Shown here piece by piece: positions 54,201 to 63,800 of a stretch of 64,000 bases of DNA. A program made the translations under genes and the position numbers. The stretch lies in the NCBI GenBank assembly GCA_947500525.1, contig CANMSH010000006.1:124001-188000 (forward strand), given 5' to 3'. Position 1 is the first letter of the stretch. Each line of letters begins with the position of its first letter. The DNA comes from an uncultured Flavobacteriaceae bacterium. Its GTDB lineage: Bacteria > Bacteroidota > Bacteroidia > Flavobacteriales > Flavobacteriaceae. The notes under the pieces were generated by a model. The model had not been told where the DNA came from. It ran no database searches and was given only the letters and a program-made list of their open reading frames with translations.

Positions 54201-54320
54201 AGATTGCTTCACTATGTTCGTAATGACCAAACAACACCTCATTACGAGGAGTGGAACGACAAAGCAATCCGTTTATCTTTAGATAGATTGCTTCTCCCGA
54301 ATACTCGGGATCGCAATGAC
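54201..54320 (+). repeat. REP-like composite repeat (family I), unit 2
   Basis: A ~120-bp composite with a left arm GATTGCTTCACTATGTTCGTAATGAC, a middle arm (from CATTACGAGGAG to CAAAGCAATCC) that is roughly the reverse complement of the left, and the CCCGAATACTCGGG palindrome ending in GCAATGAC. The next unit has the same order, so they look like tandem copies. Confidence 0.8.
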
Positions 54321-54361
54321 TGTAATCAGACATGCTATTTAATTAACGCTTTCATTTGTCA

Positions 54362-54472
54362 GTATGCTGTGCTATGTTCGCAACGACCAAGCAATACCTC
54401 ATTGCGAGGAGTGAAACGAGGAAGCAATCCGTTTATCATTAGACAGATTGCTTCGCTACGCTCGCAATGACG
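54362..54472 (+). repeat. REP-like composite repeat (family I), unit 3
   Basis: The same order as unit 2: a GTATGCTGTGCTATGTTCGC-type left arm, CATTGCGAGGAGTGAAACGAG, then GAAGCAATCC and GATTGCTTCGCTACGCTCGCAATGACG. It ends 14 bp before the GIY-YIG start codon, so the repeat could hold its promoter or a recognition site. Confidence 0.8.
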
Positions 54473-54486
54473 TTAAAAATTGAAAT

Positions 54487-54786
54487 GTGAAAAAATCTTT
54501 TATTTATTTCATGACCAACAAAAACAATACAGTAATTTATACTGGAGTGACAAGTGATATATTCAAAAGAGTGTATCAACACAAAACCAAATTCTATAAA
54601 GGTTTTAGTGCTCGCTATAATTGTGACAAACTGGTTTACTTTGAAGAGTTTAATAGCTTTAAATTAGCGATTGCAAGAGAAAAGCAATTAAAAGCAGGAA
54701 ACAGGAAACGAAAAGAAGATCTGATAAACTCGATGAATCCTGAGTGGAATGATCTTTCCGAAGATTGGTTGTTCGATTTTGAATGA
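54487..54786 (+). CDS. Single-domain GIY-YIG nuclease-like protein
   Basis: A 99-residue GIY-YIG protein starting at a GTG (54487). The two strand motifs are FIYFM and YTGVT (GIY..YIG equivalents). The next helix has the conserved arginine in KRVYQHK and the late motif REKQLKAGNRKRKEDLIN..NPEW is typical of the UPF0213-like clade. It is short and has no DNA-binding or repair partner. It is embedded in a cluster of REP-like repeats on both sides, 14 bp downstream of one and 3 bp upstream of another, so the gene and repeats may be a unit. Confidence 0.85.
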   Translation: MKKSFIYFMTNKNNTVIYTGVTSDIFKRVYQHKTKFYKGFSARYNCDKLVYFEEFNSFKLAIAREKQLKAGNRKRKEDLINSMNPEWNDLSEDWLFDFE

Positions 54787-54789
54787 ACC

Positions 54790-54823
54790 GATTGCTTCTC
54801 CCGAATACTCGGGATCGCAATTA
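54790..54823 (+). repeat. REP-like palindromic repeat (family I), unit 4
   Basis: GATTGCTTCT-CCCGAATACTCGGG-ATCGCAATTAC, the same palindrome as unit 2, beginning 3 bp after the GIY-YIG stop codon. It can also act as a terminator hairpin without a T-run. Confidence 0.8.
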
Positions 54824-54895
54824 CTGAATCGTTCGCCATTACGAAATTTTCAAAAAAAATTGAAGTAATCTGTTTTTTTGAAGTTCAGATCTGAC

Positions 54896-54944
54896 AGATT
54901 GCTTCCCCCTCCCGAATACTCGGAATCGGGGTCGCAATGTCGTT
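54896..54944 (+). repeat. REP-like palindromic repeat (family I), unit 5
   Basis: A longer variant of the unit (AGATTGCTTCCCCCTCCCGAATAC... GGGGTCGCAATGTCG). The centre is slightly expanded. It covers the stop codon region of the convergent lipoprotein gene (stop at 54943). Confidence 0.75.
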
Positions 54945-55668
54945 AATACTTAAAATAATTCACTTTTTTGTTGAGTCTTGCTACATTTCGGTAGGTGTCT
55001 TTAGCGCAAGTTTCGCGGCTTTCGATAATGTTGGCGATGCTAATTTTACTGCCTTCTTTTTTCCAGCAAAAGGAAGCGGTGGTATATGTAAACGGTACGC
55101 CCTTAGAGATATCTAACAGAGCAAAAGGTTTACCATTTTTTACCAATTCTAAACTGTATTTTTGTGGTTTGTTATTTACCACATATACTTCTTCGGCTTG
55201 CGATATGGTACTCAAATCCACAGCACCAAAATAGGCCGACATTGATGTCACCAACACATTGGCATTTGAGTTTTGTAAAAAGGTATTTGTTGCCTTATTA
55301 TGCGTTGCGTTGAGCTCATTTAGCAGGGCTACTTTGTCTAAAATTCGTAGGTGGGCATAACCAGGTTTATTGGCAACAGAATCAATGTAAGTAATTTGTA
55401 TGGGTTTGCTCTGTTCTTTGGCGGCCTGGGCATAGGCGTTAAAGGTAGCATCGGTAAACGTTGTTATACTGGCTGCTACCCGTATTTTTTGTTTGTACAC
55501 TGGTAAGTTACTTGTTTGAAACACATTTTGTTGTAGGCCTTTTGTAATTGTACCTATTGAGCCTATTTCTACAACCTTCTTCGTGGTTCGTTGCTGAGAC
55601 TGTTGTACCTGTACCGTTTTACAAGAAACCACAGAAAGTATAATTACAAGTAAGCCTAGTTTTTTCAT
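54943..55668 (-). CDS. Lipoprotein of unknown function
   Basis: A 241-residue lipoprotein (lipobox ending VVSC, then KTVQVQQSQQ). I do not recognise a domain. The middle (VLVTSMSAYFGAVDLSTISQAEEVYVV) and the C-terminus (two cysteines in FCWKKEG and RETCAKD) might form a disulfide-bonded domain. The gene is monocistronic, with a promoter cassette nearly identical to that of the pseudopilus lipoprotein, so the two may be coregulated. Confidence 0.75.
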   Translation of the reverse strand: MKKLGLLVIILSVVSCKTVQVQQSQQRTTKKVVEIGSIGTITKGLQQNVFQTSNLPVYKQKIRVAASITTFTDATFNAYAQAAKEQSKPIQITYIDSVANKPGYAHLRILDKVALLNELNATHNKATNTFLQNSNANVLVTSMSAYFGAVDLSTISQAEEVYVVNNKPQKYSLELVKNGKPFALLDISKGVPFTYTTASFCWKKEGSKISIANIIESRETCAKDTYRNVARLNKKVNYFKY

Positions 55669-55683
55669 GTATCTATTTTATGC

Positions 55684-55722
55684 TAGGTAAATGTAACGAA
55701 AAGGGTTGGGTTTTGCAATGAG
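55684..55722 (-). promoter_or_regulatory. Duplicated promoter cassette, copy 2
   Basis: The second copy of the element at 54122-54160, 15 bp before the start codon. TTG, a 20-base spacer and TACATTTA are present on the minus strand. Three differences in 39 bases are visible. Confidence 0.6.
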
Positions 55723-55760
55723 CTTCTTCTTTTCACTCAGAAGGATAAAAAAGGACTCGA

Positions 55761-55820
55761 ATGTCATCTCGATACCGCCACGAAGCCTCGGGGTCGTGAG
55801 AGCCAAGCGATTGAGAAACC
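55761..55820 (+). repeat. Interspersed repeat family II, copy
   Basis: It opens ATGTCATCTCGAT and closes AGCGATTGAGAAACC, matching the two blocks of 52885-52919. The centre contains CACGAAGCCTCGGGGTCGTG, itself a partial palindrome. No gene is visible in 55669-55893. Confidence 0.6.
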
Positions 55821-55860
55821 GTAAGGTTCATCGTAGCTAAATTTATGTTTTAAATTATTA

Positions 55861-55893
55861 GTAAACACGGATTGCAAATCCGCGCCATCGGGT
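55861..55893 (+). repeat. Hairpin repeat CGGATT-GCA-AATCCG
   Basis: A 6-bp perfect stem with a 3-base loop (55868-55882), followed by CGCGCCATCGGG. The block resembles interspersed hairpins often found in Bacteroidota intergenic regions. It lies right after the stop codon of the candidate immunity gene and may act as its terminator. Confidence 0.5.
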
Positions 55894-56499
55894 CTAGTTT
55901 TTTAAATGAAAATAACCATTCTCATCGCAAAAATAAATTTGTGTTATTATTTTCTTAGAATTAACAACTTCATCATCATTCGATGGTTCAGTATAATAAT
56001 TATTCACCGCAAAAATTCTAGTTATTTTAAAATCTAAATTATCTTCAATTTCTAAAGTATAATCAACATAATCTTCTCTAGGGTTAAAGTTAGAAATCAA
56101 TAATTTGGAATTAATTCTATTCTCAAGTTTATTGACCGCTGCAACAAATACCTTAACATCAACTGGTGGTTCATTAATAGTATAAAATATTAAATCAATT
56201 TTTTCAGAAAAAACAAATCTGAATAATTCCGAATAACTGTTCATAATAGAACTTTTTGTAAAAAAACAAGAATTTCTATCAAAGCAAAGAAATTTGGCAA
56301 CATATACGGAATCAATCCTATCGTTATTCTGAACCCTATCAAAGTCAATCTTTTTCAAATCTTCTATTTTTATTTCTTGAAAATTTCTCAAAAAATTATT
56401 CAGTTCAATACCAAGGTCATCGGGTAACTTTGAGGTTTCAACATTCTTTTTCTCCTCACAAGCGAAAAAAAGCAAAAATAGGACTAGGATTCTTTTCAT
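55894..56499 (-). CDS. Lipoprotein, candidate immunity protein of the RHS toxin
   Basis: A 201-residue lipoprotein (lipobox LLFFAC, Cys14, followed by EE). No known domain is recognised. It starts exactly where the RHS gene ends (0-bp gap), and in such loci the gene directly after the toxin usually encodes its immunity protein. An outer-membrane or periplasmic lipoprotein fits a toxin that acts in the periplasm. The assignment is by position only. The composition is charged, with an Asp/Glu-rich N-terminal half. Confidence 0.65.
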   Translation of the reverse strand: MKRILVLFLLFFACEEKKNVETSKLPDDLGIELNNFLRNFQEIKIEDLKKIDFDRVQNNDRIDSVYVAKFLCFDRNSCFFTKSSIMNSYSELFRFVFSEKIDLIFYTINEPPVDVKVFVAAVNKLENRINSKLLISNFNPREDYVDYTLEIEDNLDFKITRIFAVNNYYTEPSNDDEVVNSKKIITQIYFCDENGYFHLKN

Positions 56500-59400
56500 T
56501 TAATCAATATTGATATTAGGTCTAATCTCTGTTACTCTAAAAGATTGCTTCGTCCAAGTTGATCTGTCAAACAATGCGTCTTTTCTTAAATAAAATCTGT
56601 TTTGTGCAGTGTCCGTACCAGGAAACTTCGGAGTACTTACATTGTCCCAATATATAAAATAATTTCCATGTTTATCATGCCCTTGACCGACTATGTTTAC
56701 AAAATGCTTAGTCAGTTGATTTTTATTTGCCAGAGTTGAACCATAATCATAGTACACCCCCGTTTGTACTGAATGTCCTTTTAACAAGTTACTTCTTATA
56801 GTTCTAAGAGCCAATGGTACATCTGCTTTTAAATCCGAATCTGATAAAGTCCAGAGATTTATTTGACCGTTTTTATATGCAGGATTTCCTCCATTTTTCA
56901 CCTCTTGTTCTCTAGAACAAGCAAAACAATCATTCCCAGCACTACTTCCTCTATATTTAATCAATTTTTGACCTTCCAATACATTGTTAATGGTAAAAAA
57001 CAAATCCGGTCTTGCAGTACCATTTTTCTGTAAAACGTAATTTTGAAAATTATCAATAAAATTTCCTCCATCATAACTTTTGGATAAGCCAACAGCCCAA
57101 TTCCAATATTTCGCATCTATTTCAAGAACTTGATTCAATCCGTCATTAACGTAAACACTTTCTCCCGTTTCCTTATTTACATAATCAGTAAAAAAGGCTC
57201 CATCAGGATCAGTACCATTAATTGGGTTGTTTCCCATTCCGAGATATGGTGAACTATATTGTCCCGCCGGGTCAGTAGTTAGCCACCTTCCAATTCTAGC
57301 ATCCCATAAGCGTAATTCAAAGGCTTCTTTACCTGTCTCTTGGTCTTTTTCTTGCCCTTGAAAAGCATACCGATATTGCTCACCACCGATGGTTTGTCTT
57401 CCTGGCATGGCCATACCAAAAGGGTAATAATCCGTTGTTGTGCTTGGGTTGGGGTCCATTCTTTGTATAACTGCCCTTACGTTTCCTAAATGATCGACCA
57501 ATTGATAGTAATATGTATTTGTTTCCTTATAGTGCACACCTATTCGCTCAGCTCCATAAATCGGCAATTCTGTTAAGATATTATTTTTATAGACAGCCAA
57601 GGTATTACCGGTCGCATCTCGTATATAATGATCCGTACTTGTTAAGCTACCATTAATAAAACTTTCTTTACGCACTCTATAATCTTTATCATTGTAATAA
57701 AACTTGACTATTGGTTGATTATTATGTTGTACTTCTGTTACCAAGCCGCCCACACTATAAAAATATTTAATTCCTTCGCTAACATTTTCTACCAACTGCC
57801 CAATACTATTGTACTTATAATTATCTCCATCTTGATCACCTATATCGTTTGCACCCAATACGGTACCCGATAGATCATCTACTCTTTTCAATTGATTCGG
57901 TCTAAAATTATCCGGATCGCTAGGGTCGTCATAATACTCATATGTTAATTGATCCATAACATTTGACCCACTATTTTCTGTTTGCTTATTTCGGTTAAGC
58001 GTTTTAATATTTCCATTAGCGTCATAGGTGATATTGCTTACATTATAATCCCCTCCGTTTGCTCCTTGTGCATTGGGATCTATTTTAGCCGTAAATACAG
58101 TGCCTGTCTGCACATGAAAACCGGGTAGTAAGGTAATACTTTGTCTAGCTACTATATCTTCATTAGTTGTAATTACGGTATTTTTGATAATGGAATCTTG
58201 TGCAGTACCTGTACCTTCAATTGGCGCTCCCATACCAGCACTCTCTAACCAATTATTTTTATTATATCCATAGTAATAGGTTTGTGCCGTAGGTGTTGTA
58301 TTAGGATGCTTGTTAACCCAAGTCATTGCTTTGATATTACCATTAAACTGGTCTTTACCATCATTAACTGAACCTATTGGCGTTGGCGTACTAGAACGGG
58401 CATAATCACCATTATAATAATCCAAACGCATACTAAAAACATCTGTATTAAAACCATTGCTGGCAATACCATCATTTCCGGGGTCATTGTTCTGAGGATC
58501 ATTAATTGCCTTTAATTGCCCCGCTAAATTATATACAAAATCTATCCCCTGTAAATTATCTGCCAATTCTGTACGTCGTAATGCTCCATTTTCGTAGTAA
58601 TAATATTTAACTTGATTAATAAAAGTTTGTCCCCCGTCAGATGAAGTTATCACTTGTTCTAATTCATCAACGATATTGTAAATATATTTATGTATAAAGC
58701 GTTCATTTGGGACATACTTTTGATAGTCAACCTGTGTAACATTGCCTGTTATAGGATCATACACATAATCGATGGTTTTTATACCTAAACCTATAATGTT
58801 CTGTACCATCCATTCTACTCTACCATATGCATCATAACTATACCAAGTTATTGTATTTTCATTGTACGTCTTCGAAACGTTCCCAGCTACAAATCGTTGT
58901 TCAGGTGCGTCTCCCATAAACAAAGTCGCCATATCACTAGATAATGCATCGCTATCTTTTTCGTCATATAATGTAAATTGTTGTTCTTTACAGTTAGCAT
59001 TTGGTAAGTCATCCAAATCATTAACGTATTGTTCTTGGGTATAAGAGTTATTTATAATTCCGTCTAACGCATTGTTGTTTTCAGCATCAAAAGCATAAGT
59101 GTTATTTTCCGTAAATACACCACTTTCAACAGGTCGTCCGTAACTATCATAATTCGTATAAGAAAATTCATTGGCTATTGCTTGCTTCGAGTTCTGGGAA
59201 AAACGTATTTGTCCATCACTACGATATTTAAACCAAGCTTCTCCCTTATCAGGACTTTTACTATATACTAATTGATTCAATGAATTATACTTAAACTCAT
59301 TTTTCAAATTAAATAAGGCCTGGTAAGAAGCCAACAACCTCCCAGCATCATCATATTCGTATAAGTTATAATCATAGTAATTCTCTTTATAAGTTACCAT

Positions 59401-60837
59401 AACTGACTCTGTAGTGTAATTTTCGAGGTCATTTATTACTATTCTATAAAAACCATTGGGTAATGTGGAAGTATTACTTACAACTACCTGTTCGGTAATC
59501 AAATCATACACAGTAATGTCAGATGAGCTTACTACAAAGCCTTTGGCGTTCTCATTTTGCGGTACGTGAACATCAACATACCCTTGCTCCCCAATGGCTA
59601 TATTAGCAGTACGAACAATATCGCCCCCACTTCTAGCGACCGCCAATATCTTACCGTCAGTATCATTAAAAATCGCTGTCTCCACACCATGTACATCTCT
59701 ATTGATCGTTTTAACAGTTTCAATGGAATTATAAGCAGCGTTATCAAAAGCACCAACTTCTGATAATTCATTACTTGCTTGCATGTTAAATTCATAACCT
59801 TGTAACCACGTATCAAGAGTACCGTTACCGTCAACATCTACTTTATTTGCGCCTAAAGTTTTTAATATATTACCAGGATTCAATTTACTGTAAATGGTTC
59901 TTGTAAATGGGTAATCTGTTATATCCTGGTAACTGTTCCCTTCAAAACTGGAGTTGGTATTATTTGCACTGAAGTAATGTCCTAATGTGTTAATCCCTTT
60001 TCCTACTGGGGTAGGGTTTTCAGGATCGGATTCGAAATCAAATTCATTATATATCGAACCATCAATTTTCTTCACAAAATCCAATTTATATAAAAATGAT
60101 CCCGAGGCATTTATTGGAGCGCTTAAGGTCTGCAAAGCGGGCCTCCCTTGGGCATCGTACATCGTTTGAGTTGCCCAAGATTTATTAGTCTTTAAATCTA
60201 AACTCTGACTCTGAATACCACGTCCCAAATCATCAAAATATGATTTTGAGCTTGCCTTGATGGTACCATTAATATCATATCCTTTTGAAATAGTCCAATT
60301 CATATTTTCATATACATAACCATCATAACAACCATTATTATTTGCATTAGCGTCATACGTACAATAGTCTAAATTGTTGTTCACTCTTCCTGTTACGGCT
60401 GTACAACTAGAAACTGGATCGAAATCATTATAATTTCCATAACCATCTCCATCTGTATCCAAATACCAATTTTCATAACACCCTTCAGCTTGATTAATTT
60501 GAAAAAAGCCTAGATAGGCATTTGGGTTGCTATCATAAGCATAAGTTATTAACCCGTTCCTATCACCGTTCGTTGTATTTTCTTGGGTAGTAATTTGCAA
60601 TTGCAAAAGATTTATTTGAGTTATAGTTACCCATTCCGGCACTCCAGTAAAACAAATCGAGGAAGCACAATCATTTGAATTCGGTGAAAAACCCAAAGTA
60701 ATGGTTCTAGTTTCACCAGTGGCACTAAAAATACTAGGTGGAGGAATTGTAACTTGACAATTCGGCAATTGCCCCCATGAATTAACACTTATAAAACCAA
60801 TAATAAACAATACAATTCTAAATAAATTCTTTTTCAT
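56500..60837 (-). CDS. Exported RHS-repeat protein with papain/C39-like C-terminal toxin domain
   Basis: A 1445-residue exported protein (signal peptide ending SVNSWGQ). After a BACON-like segment (about 25-115) and a Ca-binding DTDGDGYGNYND stretch come DUF6443/RHS repeats (YD repeats, about 180-1110), with an LPGFxxxxGxxF block near 930. The RHS core domain runs 1115-1213 (DHLGNV.., RLWDARIGRWLTTDP, GTDPDG). The C-terminal ~230 residues differ from the core and look like a papain/C39-type cysteine protease: a CFAC pair (Cys1304 and Cys1307), HFVNIVGQG (His1378) and IYWDN (Asp1398/Asn1399). It lies 2 bp after the partner gene and ends at the lipoprotein gene. Confidence 0.85.
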   Translation of the reverse strand: MKKNLFRIVLFIIGFISVNSWGQLPNCQVTIPPPSIFSATGETRTITLGFSPNSNDCASSICFTGVPEWVTITQINLLQLQITTQENTTNGDRNGLITYAYDSNPNAYLGFFQINQAEGCYENWYLDTDGDGYGNYNDFDPVSSCTAVTGRVNNNLDYCTYDANANNNGCYDGYVYENMNWTISKGYDINGTIKASSKSYFDDLGRGIQSQSLDLKTNKSWATQTMYDAQGRPALQTLSAPINASGSFLYKLDFVKKIDGSIYNEFDFESDPENPTPVGKGINTLGHYFSANNTNSSFEGNSYQDITDYPFTRTIYSKLNPGNILKTLGANKVDVDGNGTLDTWLQGYEFNMQASNELSEVGAFDNAAYNSIETVKTINRDVHGVETAIFNDTDGKILAVARSGGDIVRTANIAIGEQGYVDVHVPQNENAKGFVVSSSDITVYDLITEQVVVSNTSTLPNGFYRIVINDLENYTTESVMVTYKENYYDYNLYEYDDAGRLLASYQALFNLKNEFKYNSLNQLVYSKSPDKGEAWFKYRSDGQIRFSQNSKQAIANEFSYTNYDSYGRPVESGVFTENNTYAFDAENNNALDGIINNSYTQEQYVNDLDDLPNANCKEQQFTLYDEKDSDALSSDMATLFMGDAPEQRFVAGNVSKTYNENTITWYSYDAYGRVEWMVQNIIGLGIKTIDYVYDPITGNVTQVDYQKYVPNERFIHKYIYNIVDELEQVITSSDGGQTFINQVKYYYYENGALRRTELADNLQGIDFVYNLAGQLKAINDPQNNDPGNDGIASNGFNTDVFSMRLDYYNGDYARSSTPTPIGSVNDGKDQFNGNIKAMTWVNKHPNTTPTAQTYYYGYNKNNWLESAGMGAPIEGTGTAQDSIIKNTVITTNEDIVARQSITLLPGFHVQTGTVFTAKIDPNAQGANGGDYNVSNITYDANGNIKTLNRNKQTENSGSNVMDQLTYEYYDDPSDPDNFRPNQLKRVDDLSGTVLGANDIGDQDGDNYKYNSIGQLVENVSEGIKYFYSVGGLVTEVQHNNQPIVKFYYNDKDYRVRKESFINGSLTSTDHYIRDATGNTLAVYKNNILTELPIYGAERIGVHYKETNTYYYQLVDHLGNVRAVIQRMDPNPSTTTDYYPFGMAMPGRQTIGGEQYRYAFQGQEKDQETGKEAFELRLWDARIGRWLTTDPAGQYSSPYLGMGNNPINGTDPDGAFFTDYVNKETGESVYVNDGLNQVLEIDAKYWNWAVGLSKSYDGGNFIDNFQNYVLQKNGTARPDLFFTINNVLEGQKLIKYRGSSAGNDCFACSREQEVKNGGNPAYKNGQINLWTLSDSDLKADVPLALRTIRSNLLKGHSVQTGVYYDYGSTLANKNQLTKHFVNIVGQGHDKHGNYFIYWDNVSTPKFPGTDTAQNRFYLRKDALFDRSTWTKQSFRVTEIRPNINID

Positions 60838-60839
60838 AA

Positions 60840-63800
60840 CTACTGCCCTTTATAATTATACCTAGTTTTACTAACCTGTTTAAATCCTCCTAGAATACCA
60901 TCGTCATCTTCTATTTCTTCATATATTTGCAACAACCTACCTACTTCATCATATTCAAATTTAGACGCCATCCCATTTGAACCAATGATACACCATAGTT
61001 CTCCCCATTCATTATATACATACGAAGTCATTTCTGAAGCAATCGGACATAATTTAAAATCATCAAGATCAATTTCTCCAGTTGTAGTGAATATGGCAAC
61101 GTTAGTTTGATCGGATGGTATATCAATATATCCATTTAATAGCACCCAACTACCTGCATAGACCTTTTCAGAAGAACTGAATAATTGTGTTGAAGTTCCA
61201 ACCTTTATACGTGCATTGTCTTCACCTCCCTTGCGTACCCAAACCGAAACTTTGAATTTTTGTTTGCTAGGGTCAATGCGATCATTATCTTCCGGGACAT
61301 TTACCTCGAATGCATTCTCACCTACTCCAATATTAACACTATACATACCTGTATGAGCATTCACATCTAGTTGTCTTCCAATAGATTTTACCTCACCATC
61401 AAAATAATTTGTAAATGGAATTTCATATTCCGCACCGGAATAATACATCTCCGTATATTTAGCATTAGAAACCGCCAATACCTTACTTCTGTTATCGCCC
61501 ATTTTCGTGGAAATGTAATTATTATTAATATCTTTAGTTTCCAAAGGAGCCGAAAAATGATCATACATAGTTGTTGTGGAAACATTTCTCCATTTTGGAT
61601 TTGTTTGTGCATCACCTACTCCCCAATTAAAATCATCATCATTATTAATATTGAAACCAACATAAGTACCACCTACAACATCAACATCTCCATTCCAAAC
61701 GTAATTTTTATGAATTCGCCATATTGGTACTTCAGAACTTGCCAACGGCCCAGCCCCAAAATAATTCCTATATTTCCAAGTATTATTCCAAGTAGTAATT
61801 TCAACATCTACTACTTTTTCCTCAGTTGTAGATTCATTTAGCAAATAGGTATAACTTGCAGCCTGTTGAGTTAACATATTCTTAAAATTTGAACTATTTA
61901 TCTTCGGGCCCATTTGAGGATATTTCAAATAAGCAGGAACTATTTTAGTTTTAAAAGCTTTTCCTTCACTATCATATGTGCGTGTTTCAAGCAATTGTCC
62001 AGAATTAAGATCGTGTTTATCAAAATAAGTAGTTTTCTTGAATCCACCTCGAATCACTTCGTTACTCTCCAACACTAACGGATACTTTGTATAACTCGTA
62101 CTTAGTAAGTGGTTAATTTTAGTATAATCATCTTCTCCAGGTTTAGGGTTTACTGACTTGTACATTTGAGTTGAGACCGTATTTGCAAATCCTGAACTTT
62201 CATCTAGAAACTTATAGTTATTCGTGTTTTTAGACAACAATGTTGATCCTTGGAAAACACTAGTGCTTTTCAAGTTTCCAATTATACTTTGATAATCTTT
62301 ATAGTTATAATAAACCCCTCTCGTTGTATTAGAATTGAAGCTATTTAACACTCCTGGTGAACCTGTGATGTCATAACTCAATTTTGAAGTGATTCCATCA
62401 AAAAAGGTTTTATCCGTAAAAAACTCATATTCAGTTTTAACATCGTTGATAACATCGTCATTAATATCTAAATTCTTTACTATTACTTTGTCGTACAAAA
62501 CATTAGGGCTTCTCAATAAAGATTGGTTAACCGCTCCTTCAAAGTTGTAATATGGCTCGTACGGCACCGATCCTACGCCATATTCATAAGTTGTTTTCCA
62601 TGTGTTTGTATTATCCGAAGTACTAATTGATGCCACTCGTATTCCGGCGTGATTTTTATATTTAAAAGGAGTGCCACTTACATTTTTAAAAGTAGGAGCA
62701 CCAATAGAAAACTCCTCGCAACTAGATGTTAATGGAATTGGCGTAGACGAATATGAATAATTAGCGGGTTCTAAAATATTGAATTTATACCTAGTTTTAA
62801 AATCAGTATCGTTATTAATGCTACCCTCCAATTGTACTGTTCCGTGATATTCTGCATGTATGGTATATCCAGAAAAATTACCATCATTATTACAATCACC
62901 AAAAGTTGAATCATAATCTAAATAAATAATATCACCATCTTTCAACTCATAATTACCAACATCACCAATAATATTTAATGTTGTTGGCGATGGATTGACT
63001 TCAACGTTCATAAAATCATATGCGATGAATGATTGATTGTAATTATCATACACATCGCCTTCATATTCAATCCCAATTTTCCCTCCTTGTGGGCTTATTA
63101 TTTCATCTAAATTCCAAACTGCCGCATTTAAATTATTATAACCCCAATAATTTCCATTATTATAATCCCAAACAGGATTGCTTGAATATTTAAATTGATA
63201 AGGTGGAACTAAGGATATTCCGGACTTCCCTTTGAATAAAAGGTTCGTTAGAGTCAGTTTTCCTGTTGCTTCCGTATTTGGAGCGTTCTGAGCTAGTCGA
63301 TAGTCATACGTAAAGTTTATAACCTTCAAAGCATCATTTTCTATATCTGTTACAAAACCATCTTTAGTATCCAGCACATTATTTTGCAAGTTTAAACTAA
63401 AGTTATAAGTTTTGTTAATTTTTGGATCACTAAAGGTATAATTACTATTTGGCCCTGGTTCTATATTTTGAGCATTCAATTTACTAATGGCACCTAGATT
63501 CGAATTCTGTAGTAATACTATTTTATTTAATTTTAGTTGCTTCTGCGAAGGCATCGTATAATCAAAATTAGCATCTTTATATTTAAAAAGTTGAGGAACC
63601 CCTTTGTTGTCTTTACGTAAATCTTTAATGAATAAGGCTGTATGTGTCCTTGTAGAAATTCTATCCAAATAATAGAGTTCCTTTAATCCCCAACTATATC
63701 TACGAGTACCTTTAATTTTCGAATATTCATCACCTTTACTAGGGTTTCTCCACGTATACCCCTCAGACCATTTTCCATATTCGAAATCTACCCAATACCC

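Noticed and set aside
54204-54470. An 88-residue open frame on +
   Set aside because: It translates the REP-like repeats and has no protein-like features.
53414-54944. CRISPR array
   Set aside because: Repeats are palindromic, irregularly spaced and of unequal length, and no cas gene is present.
61371-61841. A 156-residue open frame on +
   Set aside because: It is antisense to the large RHS-partner gene, rich in Ile/Asn/Phe as expected for a shadow.
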